A stretch of DNA of 64,000 nt from Numida meleagris. Its lineage: Eukaryota > Chordata > Aves > Galliformes > Numididae. Both the position numbers and the translations under genes were made by a program. Positions 36,430-46,445 of this stretch are shown piece after piece (within the stretch, counting starts at the first letter, position 1; the number at the start of each line of letters is the position of its first letter). The notes under the pieces are model-generated. The model made no database searches and was not told where the DNA came from. It saw nothing but the letters and a program-made list of their open reading frames with translations. The stretch covers positions 54,964,486 to 55,028,485 of the forward strand of contig NC_034411.1 of assembly GCF_002078875.1 (NCBI RefSeq), given 5' to 3'.

Positions 36430-36720
36430 GAAATAGCGTGCACTTTTCTGCCAGTGTACGGACTGGGGTAGAGCTGAGCTTGCTGCAGTCAGCCTGCCTG
36501 TGTTAGCAAGCAGAAGGCCGTGCACGGCTGGGAGGTGCTGTCAACTGCCACAGGCAAGGGAAAGCAGACCAATCCGCTTCAGCACTGTCAGCTCGCTGGA
36601 GTGAAGCCTTTTCTGTTTATGTTTCCTCATTTCAGGAGTGACGTCAAAGGGTTTAGTCTTTCCTCTGCATGTGCTATTAATTTTAAGCGACTACTATGGG
36701 AAGAATGTGGCAGTGATTTA
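36430..36720. promoter_or_regulatory. Candidate regulatory patch: CpGs, CCAAT box, CRE
   Basis: In otherwise CpG-poor DNA this segment of about 290 bp holds at least seven CpGs. It carries a CCAAT box at 36569-36573 and a perfect palindromic CRE (TGACGTCA) at 36639-36646, about 66 bp apart. That is compatible with a weak promoter or enhancer, and the direction of any transcription is not evident. No TATA box or downstream exon could be identified. Confidence 0.35.
36639..36646. promoter_or_regulatory. cAMP-response element match (TGACGTCA)
   Basis: A perfect full-site CRE palindrome, which is the consensus for CREB/ATF factors, within a CpG-enriched patch. Whether it is bound is unknown. Confidence 0.5.
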
Positions 36721-38120
36721 AGCAGGCTACCTTACTAAAAGAAGCCAGAGGCATAATTTGTCTGTCCTGGATTTAGCTTAGAAATACTTTATAATGAGAG
36801 GTACCAGAAAGATCCAAAATATCCACACGACATGGAGATAGCTATAAATATGCACATATATAGAAGAAGTATTCTTAAATATTCCTAAGATATTTCCTAG
36901 GGAGAGCTGTTATCTGTTTGGGTTGCAGTGCAAAATCAGACCTGATTCTGCCCTTGCCCTGAAGGAAATCAGGAAATGCTTCTCTGAATTCAGTGCTGTT
37001 ACACCAGTGTAAACCTGGCAAAAGAGATAAGACTGAGACTACTGTACACATCCCTTTATCAGTCAGCACAGGCTATATTGCAAATTAGCAAACTCCTTTC
37101 ATTACTACATTATGGTCTGCTTAAGATCTGCTGCTCTGGGCAAACATCCATTCCATCAGCCAGTCGCAGCCCAGCTGTGTTCTCCTTACAGCTCTGCCGT
37201 GGACCGCCATGAGGGTTTTATTTCATACCCAAGTCTGTTTCAGAAGGCAAGAGGCAATGGTAGAGGCTGACTTCTTGTGTTGCTGCATTATGGGCAGAAG
37301 GGGTGCTATGCAGCTGAAGTAGAAGGAAAAAACAAGTAGCATAAGTCAAGGTCAATTAGCACAGGCAAGAGAGGCCACACCAGCACAAGATAACTGATAG
37401 GAGGTCAGCTGGTAACAGTAACTGTTTAACTGTCTTCATCATTTTAATTTTATTGATTTGCTCTTCCAGGGATTCCTTGCAAACAGACTGGTTTACTATG
37501 TATGGTTCTCTCCTAACAACCTAACAATAAATTTTAAAATGCATATAAATGCTTTTGAAAACTGAGAGACCGACAACTCTCAGTGACCCACAGAACAGGT
37601 AAAAAATAGGAGAAGTAGTGGGAGCTTCTCCAGGAGAATACACTCACAAAAACTGATTGATGCTATAGCATACTGTTCTGGAAAAGCCAAAATATTTAAT
37701 GATTTTTTTTTTCCCCTCACATAAAATTCTGCCTGTGGTGTCACTGCTAACATAACTATCTTCAGTAAGAAATACAAAGAGTTGTGGTATTGTAAGTGCT
37801 GGAATAACATGTTAAAAATATTAAGTTACCAATTTACAAAATCAATTAGAGCTCATTAGCTTCCTCTGACTGTGCTTAGAGAACTGTATGAAGCAATCTG
37901 GAACATACAAATAGGCATATTATCTCTAATACAAAGAAAATTATCACGTTCATCTTCACTCAACATCGGTGAGGGTGTAGCCAAGTATTGCACATTGGGA
38001 ATTACTCTTCAGGGACAGTTCGGGGAACATCAACTGAAAACAATATAGTTTAGTGGAATTATTCCAATGAGTATGTTCAGATCTGAATGCTTCAGTATTG
38101 TTTAGTTCTGTCCTGGATTC
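36721..38120. other. No gene recognised; unique DNA
   Basis: No transposon or exon is supported between the candidate regulatory patch and the ERVL-type LTR fragment. ORFs are under 80 codons. Confidence 0.65.
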
Positions 38121-38223
38121 AGTTGGTGTTTTATCAACATTGTTTTTCACCTAAATCCAAAACAGAGAATCATACCAACTGGTAGGATGGAAAATCAACT
38201 CTACCTCAGCTGAAAACCAGACA
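38121..38223 (-). mobile_element. ERVL-type LTR fragment (start of U3)
   Basis: Read on the minus strand the fragment begins TGTCTGGTTTTCAGCTGAGG and continues through TAGAGTTGATTTTCC, TGTTTTGGATTTAGG and ATGTTGATAAAACAC. This follows the U3 start of an avian ERVL-type LTR family that I recall as beginning TGTCCTGGTTTCGGCTGGGA. The LTR terminus is at 38223; similarity is lost at about 38121, so the element is truncated. It is followed by an A-rich run. The assignment depends on remembered consensus. Confidence 0.6.
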
Positions 38224-41200
38224 GGCCTAAAAAAAAAAAAAAAGGAGCGTTGTTAACAGTTATTAACTGTTTAAAGTGTACATTTATTCAAAATAAAAAA
38301 TGACAAAGCAAAACTCCAAACTAAACACTACTAGAGATTTTTCTTTGTACTAGACACATTATTTGGCCTTTAAAATCTTTCAGAGGCTTCACAACAACAT
38401 TTATTTAACTGTGACATGTCTCAAACTGTGTTGGGCATTTCTTTGGAGAGTGCCTACACTCTGTGAGGACCCCCTCTAGGAATGTGACATTATAGGTAAT
38501 CAGGGGTAATCCTCTGTCCAGATGTGTTCTGGCTCTGTACAGAAGTAGGTAACGGGCAATGAGGAGAGGAATATATTTTCTCCACATTCATTGTGATTAG
38601 AACAAGTAAACTGCAGCAAAGGTAAGCTGTTGGATATGAGAGAAACTAAAGGTGGGAGAGTGAAATACTGAAATAGCTTGGCAGTGATAGTCCAGAGTGT
38701 CCTATTACTGGCTATTTTTAAAGGTAGGGTTGGGCAAACATCGTTCACAAGCAGTTTTAGTATAGGTACTACTTTGGAATATAGGCATTAAGGAATTTAT
38801 GAATGTCTATTCAATCCCATTTTTTTTCTTCCGTTTTCTATACTTTAGCATTGATCTTATTAATAGTGCACTGTGTTTTATGAGTCAGGGTGCTGGTACG
38901 TTTTAGGTCTATGCAAAGTCTTAGCTACTATCTCTGAGGCCACCTCAATCTCTGGAGATCATGTGGCCATCTGAGAAGCAGCCTTTGTAGTTTTTGTGTT
39001 GGAGATGTTTTCTGGGTTAAATGATGGAGTGGCCTGGAAGCACATAATGTTGCAGTGTCTGCTTAGAGAAAGACAAGATGAAATGAGTACATGTACGCAA
39101 AGATGGGAACCAGAAGAAGCCTAGAAAAAAAAGTCTGGAAAGATGAAAAGTTAATGATTATTTATGAAGGGTTGTAGGAGAAAGAAAAAGAAAGCAAACT
39201 AACATATGCACAAATGTAAAATATATTCATGTGAAGAGAAGGAGCTGGAAACTTTAATGCAAGATTAAAATTACAACTTAATTGACATAACAGAAACTTG
39301 ATAGGGTACAGTCATGTGAATGTGTGACTAGAATACTAATGCTGAAGAGCACATCTTGTTCAGGAACAACAGGAGGGAAAAGGGTGAAGGAGGTTATGCC
39401 GTGTATCTCTCTCAGATGTTCAGAATGTGTCAGGAAAGTACACTGAAATTATGACGGATAATACAAAAAATAATATAGGTATTATTAGGTAATCTGCTGC
39501 AGATCCAGAAATCTCAAGTGGATAACTCTTTCACAGCAGTTAACAGGATTGTTTGAAGCACATGATTTGGCCATAAGAGCAGATATTGATCATGCCACTC
39601 TTGGAAAAGAGCTGAACTAGACACAGACACCTTAGTTAATTCTCTCCAGAATAAGTGTTCAGGGAATCCCTCAAATTTATGAGCCTCTCTTTCTAAGCAA
39701 TCCTGCTTAAGTAATTTCTTTGCCTTCCTTTTATAGCCATGGCTTAGCACTAGTGGCACTTTGACAAGCCTTCACTGATTCCTTCTTCTCAGCATAGGTG
39801 GCACACGTATGGATGATGCTAGGACATGCTACCTTCTACCATGGGATAGCATCACTTTTCTTAAGCCCCCATCAGTCTATCACACCCATTCACTGTGGAC
39901 TTTGGAAAGGAACTTGGATATTAGAGAGACTGCTTAATCTTCCTCACCCAAAACACACTCTCTATACTCAGACATACTGTATGAAAAACCAAAAGAAACA
40001 TATCCGAGTGCCAGTAAAAAATTGATTTGCACATGATACAGTGACAGACACAGGTCATGGACAAAGGTGTCTCCTCCCAAGATACTTTCCACTTTCTTCC
40101 CTTCTTCTTAAATTCTACCTTGGCCATCTTTAGGAAGGGCTCAAGCATGGGATGATGTATTACTCTTTTTACAGCTGTCAATAATGTCTGAATGTCTGAA
40201 GGAATAAAGCAATTTTAGAATGTGGGAATAAAGAGCGGAAGAAGATGCATCCCTCGTTACCTGCTGCCATGGCTGCAAGAGTTCATAACTCACTTCTCTT
40301 TCATATGCCTCAGCTCCCCCAGAAATTGCTCTGAATTGCAAGGTCATAGATGATACACTAACTCTCAACGTTATTGCTTCTTCTCCTTAAGGTCTTAACA
40401 AGGAAGCCTGAGGATGCTGGGGAACCCTGTGATCAAATATGTCCTTAGTTAAATCTGTAGCATCTTTCTTTGTTGGGGCAAAATAATGGTGAAAAACCAG
40501 CAGAGGCACAGTCTGCTGTAGTCATGAAAATAGAAGAAGGTGGTGGACAACTGCAGTGAAAGTGTAGTGTAAAATAAGCTTTTAGATATCCCACCCTAGA
40601 AGGACACTTGCAGGTTAGTTTCTAAGTTATACTGGGTATGTTACCATTAGGAAAATGTAAAGCTAGATTTCTCCATGCTGAATATGTGGAATGGCTGGAT
40701 AGTGACTGGAAGCAGATATCCAGTGTTTGCTTACATACAAATTAGTGCCCCCAGCTAGAGTTTCAGTCTCATTACAGATGCAGGGATTGGTTGTGAACAT
40801 CCTTTGTGCACCATCTGTGGATCAGACTCCCTTATTGTTCCCCTCTTCACCTGGATCTGTACAATCTTTTCAGTGAATTTGCAGCATCATCTGAAGATGA
40901 TGTAAGGCTGGTGATCAGCTGAGGCTCAGGGGTGTCTGTAATGACCCAGGCAGGATGCAGAGGGCAGTATGCCTCAGAGAAGTATGGAGATAAGTGGGAG
41001 CAAGGCCATCCCAAAACAAGGACACAAATTACTGATGTAACTATAGAATTAATTTATCTGACTCAAAAAGCTAGCATGTTGGTGCACAGCTTCTACTGCT
41101 GGGCTTGACTTAATCTGACTGAGCACTGTTATAAGTAGGATGACACTGCTCCTGAGTTTCAGGAGCCAAGAGAATGGTCTCCAGTTTCCACAAACTTAAC

Positions 41201-44200
41201 CGTACATTATTCTGTCTGACTTTCTAGCCTTGATCCTACCAACCTATTGTCAGATATCTTTTCCAATGTGATTAAAAATTCAACTGTTTCTGACAAATAA
41301 CTTCCCTCTAACTATCCTCTGTGCCCTTTCCAGAGCTCCCAATCTCCCTTCCTCTCTTCTGCTCTAACCCAAAATGCTGAATTGAAAAAAAAAGAAAATC
41401 TGTTTATTATTTTGTTTCTGTTAGCTTTCTATTTCCTGGATAGCGCAAAGCCAAGGACCTATGCAAGAGAGAAAGGTTCCTCTCTTACAACATTTGCTGC
41501 AGCTCAAGTACAGTTTTAAAAACCCGGTTTGGAAGTGGTTATAAAAAACAGTTGTGATCTAAGCCCAGTTATTGTAGTGGATACCCAGGCAATTTAGGCT
41601 GACCTCAGACATTTCCCTGGAAGGGAGAACACAAGGGCATTTGGGCAGATGGTCAGCACTATGGATTTGCTAATAGCCTGCTATTTCAGAGGGCAAATAG
41701 GCATGTACAGATCCTTAGGTGCCCACGCACAGATACTTTCAGGATTGAGGTAAGTGGTGTACTGAAAAAAGGAAACTTACACAGTAGATGAGGTAGGGAG
41801 TGCTTTATGATATGGTGGTACAATAGTACTTAACAACAGGTAAATTAGGTATGACTATCTGTGTATGATTGGTTATAATTTTTTCTTTATCAGGGATAAA
41901 TAGCTACTTGTGTGGTTCGTAAATTTTCAATAGATTGCATTCTGCTCTATAAACTTCTTATTGGCCAGTATATTAAAATCTGTGGAAAAGGAGTGAAGTT
42001 CCCACACTTCAATTTCTCTTGGTTTAACCAAGAACATTTGGAGTTACCTAATGTGACTGAATTTTTAGAAAACCTCTCCACTTCTAAATATTTATCCATA
42101 GATTCTATTGATGGGAAAGATCTCTGAAAAAACGGAATTTCATTCTATTGCAAAATCATAGAAGTAATTTCTCAATGGATTAGATACTACACAAACAGCA
42201 TTAAACAAGCACAACAAGTACCGTACAGGATGAAAGCATCAGGAAGAGAGTTTCAAATTTCCATTAGCTTGTGGTACTGATCTACAATGTACCATGGACC
42301 TTGATTTTCAGCAGACATGACTCCTGAGTTACATTAAAAAATAACAGCATACAGGATTATTGAGGAAAAAATAGGATTTAGTCACTGGTTTCTGTTCTGC
42401 AGCATTTACACTAATCTCAAAAGGTGTCAATAGGATTACCAGTGCCACTAACTTGCTCTTCTTCCTGTAGCAGTAGGCTTCCTGACCAGTAGCATGCACA
42501 GCAGTGGTAAGCCCCCTAAAGTCTGAGCACAGACGCACTGTCAGAAGCGTGGTTTGTAGTGTTGCTACAGTTACTGTATTTAGGTATGAAGAGCTTCACT
42601 ATCTGGAACTAAGAAGTTGATCTGGAATTCCCAGGCATCAAAAAAGAAGTGTGAGAAAGCAAATTTCCAAGTGGCTTTTTTTTTTTTTTTTTAAAATGAC
42701 CAGATCATATGCAAAGCATTAGTCGTCGTCTTCATAAACCATTTGATTTCAAATCCAGGAAATTTTAAAAACAGCTGAAAAGTTTACTGTTGTTCCTTAC
42801 CTGAAAGAAGAGAAACTATTTTATTTTCACCAATGGTGACTACTTTAGTCTTCATTGTGCTTACCTACAGGTAAGTAGCACAAATTCCCTCTCAAACAAC
42901 AACATGCAGAAAAAAGTTTTAGTCTTAAACATAGCATGATCAGCATATCCATAAATATAATTTTCAGAATACTGCTGTTGCTGATATGTCCCCACATTTG
43001 CCCACCCCTGATATTTGCAAACATTTTTATTTACCTGCTTCTTTCTAGCAAATGAATTCTTTAATGTGATTCCTGTTGTTTAGCCCAGTTAAAACGAGAG
43101 AAACCAAAGTCAATAATTTCCTATGCCATAAAGAAGGTTGAAGCAACAGAAAACAAGCCAGATGCAATTCAGCACTGCAAGGTTAAAAGTTGAGTCAGAA
43201 AAAATGAGTGTACCTGTGAAACAGCAGAAATTAAAAAGTATTGCAAGAAAAAATTTAAGCCTTGTTTGTTCAGTTGAGTGCCTTATATCCTATGGCCAGC
43301 AAGTAGGAAGGGCCAGAACAAATGATAAGCTGTTTTCCATCTCAAGCTTTTTTTCCCTCAAATATTTGAAATATAGTTTTACTAAGATAAACACAAATGT
43401 TTTCCTCAGTGAATTCTTCAAAAAGTTTTTTTTTTCATTAACTGAAATTAGCCACCGTAGTGGGAAAAATTGTACTGACAGCTAGAAAATACTCCCAAGT
43501 CAAGCAACAGGGAAAAACTCTCTCTTACAAACACACAAAAGCACCATGAATTCTCAGCGAATCTCAGATCTCAATGTTAATCTCTTTCAGACCGCAAATC
43601 TCAGTGCTGTTCTGTCCAAAATGCAAGCCAAAACAATTACTTTTTACAGAAGAGGAAGGACATTGTTGGAGTCACAGATTTCCATTTCCTTAGCATTTTA
43701 GACAAAAACATCCCTAATTACTCTTCCATCACATACTTGTAAAACAATCTGCAAAGTTAAAGCAGATATAGCAATGTAGAATCAATAACATTTCTGCAGT
43801 AACAGAACTGGTAGAAGTAGTGATTCATATCAGTTTTTTCTACACAAACTATTTGAAACGAGAAAGGCATCCAAGCTTTTTAAAAGAGGTAGTTGAAATT
43901 GCTGTGAAGTCATTCAAATATTAAAGATGTTCCCTGCCTAACACAGCATTAAGAGTGCTGAAAACAGCCAAAAGACATAGAAAATATGTAATGGGCAAAA
44001 TCTTCATTGAACTGAGGTCAGTGTGAGCTCACTGTTCACCTTAATGGATGATACCTGCTATAATTTATGATGGAAAATATATTCCGTGTTAACAGTGTAG
44101 AGATGCTTCAATCATTCTTAATGTCTGTATTTTCTTTACATAAATTTGCAATCTCCATGAACATGCAATAGTGTTAAGTAACACATAAAACGGACATATT

Positions 44201-45000
44201 CTGTTCTTCCTGAGAAGGTAGATCCAATGAGGGAGGATAAGAACAGGTTGCTTCAATGTTGTGCCAAGCATCTGCAGTTTTGAAAACTACAGAATACAGT
44301 AACAACTGTGGGGGAACTTGCCTTGGCCTGTCCACTGACAGGAGACAAGCCTTTGCTTTTATTTCAGCTGGCTTCTTCCTTTCTCAATTCCAAACAACTC
44401 TCATCCACATCTTCACAGTCCATAGCTAGGACCAAAGCTTCCTCCAAGTGTTATAGGTGGCAGATAAAGTCAGATGATGGAAGTAACGAGTCCCTTATCT
44501 CCTCACCCTACCTATTGCCTGGAGGATGCCTCCTTTGCGCTGCTGAACTTTTTAGAGCTTCTTCATGCATAATTCAGTTGTTCATGATGTGACAGGGTCC
44601 TCTGGAAAAATCCTCTCATCAAGTGAACCAATTTCATCTAGTCCATCCATCAAAACACGATGTTGACTTAAAACTCAGACCTAGGTTACTAGAAACTGCG
44701 GAGAAAATGCTATGGAAGAAGAGAGACCTCTTTTACTACCCTTCCTCAAATCATCTCTCATCAGTTATTGTATCACAGAAAGTTAATTCGGGAACCTACT
44801 AAAGGAATTTTCATCACCCATCCTTTCTTAGAGGCATATTTTGGCTGATTATTGCAGTGCAACACCTTTACTGACAGCTTCCATCCTGTACCCTGGAATC
44901 CTGCATTATTTGCAATAAAAATGTTGTTTTCAATAACAGTTGAGCTTTCCTTTTGAGAAGTATTTTGTTTTTCTCTCTTCTAATAGAGTGTTATCTGATG

Positions 45001-45027
45001 CTATGAGCATCTCACAGATGCTCATAG
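45001..45027. repeat. Perfect hairpin, 12-bp stem and 3-base loop
   Basis: CTATGAGCATCT (45001-45012) and AGATGCTCATAG (45016-45027) are perfect reverse complements separated by CAC. It has mixed base composition, unlike the AT-driven inverted repeats elsewhere in the window. It is too short for a miRNA precursor and has no T-tract, so no known function is suggested. Confidence 0.9.
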
Positions 45028-45320
45028 ACTCACAGATAAATTCATGGACCTGTGTAAATTAATATTCAACAAATAAACACAGCCAAGCTTACTTTTCTCA
45101 GTCCTAACTTTCATAAGATTAATACATGGACTCCTCAGATTGTCATCTCTGATGTAATATGTACCAATAGGAGTGTCCTACAGTAGAAAAAAAATGTAAG
45201 AAATGTAGTTCTGAGAAATCTAACTGCAATATGCTGTCCAGCCTATCGCAGATTCTATATGAATAATACAAATGTTTTCTCACAACCATGAAACATTTCA
45301 ATATAGTTAAGATGACATTT

Positions 45321-45325
45321 ATGAT
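45321..45325. repeat. Target-site duplication, left (ATGAT)
   Basis: The five bases immediately before the LTR match the five immediately after it (45815-45819). Confidence 0.9.
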
Positions 45326-45814
45326 TGTCATCAGTTTACGGGCTGGTTTGGCCCGGTTCTGTGACTAATGGTGTGAGGGAGCCACGGACCCACGCCCTGG
45401 GAAAGGCAAAGGGAAAAAGGGTAGGGAAATGGGCCTAAAAACAAAGCAGCAGCAACGATCTGAGGAGAAACAAACTAATTTACTAAATAAGATATTGGAA
45501 TGCAAAATAACACAATATAACATAACTACAATTTAAGCTAATAAATCCGATAAAATGAGAGAGAGTGTCCAAAATTAAGGTAGGCCTTACTCTAATACCG
45601 ACGGTGAGATGATTGGGGAGGGAGATGCTGCCGGGACGAGAGACAGGTCTCGTGATGTGCAAGTTTTTATCTTTCCCTCTGACCGGAAAATGGTAACAGG
45701 GTCACACAGTCCTCTGGGGAATGTAGCAGTTCTTCTCTTCTGAGAACCAGGTACATACACTACATGATGTTATGATGCAGAATACCAATAACCAAAGATC
45801 ATAAAACCATGACA
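45326..45814 (-). mobile_element. Solo LTR of an endogenous retrovirus (copy 1)
   Basis: A 489-bp element with ends TGTCA...TGACA (a 5-bp perfect terminal inverted repeat) is flanked by identical 5-bp duplications ATGAT. It is related along its length to the element at 56950-57473. The minus orientation is inferred from the second copy, whose TATA box reads on the minus strand, and from the TGTCATGGTTTTATGAT start on that strand. No internal retroviral genes adjoin it, so it is the product of LTR-LTR recombination. 5-bp duplications favour an ERVL-like or related group, but I cannot name the family. Compared with copy 2 it lacks about 15 bp around the TATA box. Confidence 0.9.
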
Positions 45815-45819
45815 ATGAT
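45815..45819. repeat. Target-site duplication, right (ATGAT)
   Basis: Identical to 45321-45325, confirming both LTR boundaries. Confidence 0.9.
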
Positions 45820-45891
45820 GCTATTGTAAGCAAGACAGTAAGAAATAGTTTCAAATGTAAGGAGTTCAGTGAACACTGCAGGTAATCCATA

Positions 45892-46445
45892 GGTCACTCT
45901 GAAAATAATGCCTATTTATTTCCATAGAAAATAAAACAGATACAGAGCGCACAGTAACACTATTTGATAGAGCAAATCCTCAGCTACAAAACACTGTTTT
46001 TCAACACACCCACCACAATCAGCTATGCATTTTCACCTGTGATAAACAAGAGCTTGCATGCCACATGTAATGATCTGCACCAGTGGACGTGACCTACTGT
46101 TGCCACTTCTGAAATGCACCACCCACTGCCTCACTGTGCTACATCCACTGTTTGGTATCCATCAACATTCAGCAAGCATTGATAAAAACAGGTGCCATTT
46201 CTTTTCCCCATGTGGAAAAAAATCAATTACATGCATCTTGACTGTAATCACACCTTTGTTTCACATGTGCTTCCATGTTAGATGCTATTTGTCAGATTGC
46301 CTCTCTGCTGCCATCTGTCACATGGCAACAAAATGTAATGGACTATTGGTGGAAAGGTTCAACCTCTGCTGTCATACCACCACCATCTGCCTCTGACATC
46401 ATGGGCCAACAGAATAAAGTAGGAGGCATTACTTTTAGAGTAGCC
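45892..46445 (-). mobile_element. Mariner-type DNA transposon, internally deleted (Galluhop-like)
   Basis: The 554-bp element has terminal inverted repeats GGTCACTCTGAAAATAATGC and, reversed, GGCTACTCTAAAAGTAATGC (18 of the first 22 positions agree). A TA dinucleotide (45890-45891) abuts the left end, as expected for a mariner target. The right flank reads AT, presumably mutated. On the minus strand it encodes the two ends of a mariner transposase with the middle missing. I associate this family with the chicken mariner Galluhop. The element starts 77 bp beyond the end of the solo LTR. Confidence 0.9.
45905..46276 (-). pseudogene. Mariner transposase remnant: N-terminus fused to C-terminus
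   Basis: Reading down the minus strand, an ATG at 46276-46274 starts MEAHVKQR, the expected transposase N-terminus. Frameshifts and stops follow. A second block reads STVRQWVVHFRSGNS, which is the helix-turn-helix region. Almost immediately comes GMQALVYHR, then a stop, then KCIADCGG and CVEKQCFVAEDLLYQ, which is the C-terminus. The DDD catalytic domain that should lie between these blocks is absent, so the protein could not cut or join DNA. The element is non-autonomous. Similarity to the family is from memory of mariner/SETMAR-type proteins. Confidence 0.85.

Larger units (their letters stand above)
38224..45325. other. No gene recognised; long repeat-poor stretch
   Basis: About 7.1 kb with no recognisable exon, RNA gene or transposon. 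It contains a T18 run at 42676-42693 and a perfect 12-bp-stem hairpin at 45001-45027. A good splice-acceptor-like sequence near 44368 and an AATAAA at 44914 could outline a terminal exon but are unsupported otherwise. ORFs reach about 115 codons (43138-43485) without family motifs. Confidence 0.6.

Noticed and set aside
36153..36443. Minus-strand 96-codon ORF rich in Phe and Cys
   Set aside because: Produced by the A-rich/(CAA)n tract.
45702..45890. Minus-strand 62-codon ORF, and its counterpart at 57157-57474
   Set aside because: Both arise from LTR U3 sequence (shared MSWFYD/SWFYDLWLLVF-type text reflects LTR homology), not from a conserved gene.
46058..46396. Plus-strand 112-codon ORF
   Set aside because: It is antisense to the mariner transposase remnant; the real homology is on the minus strand.
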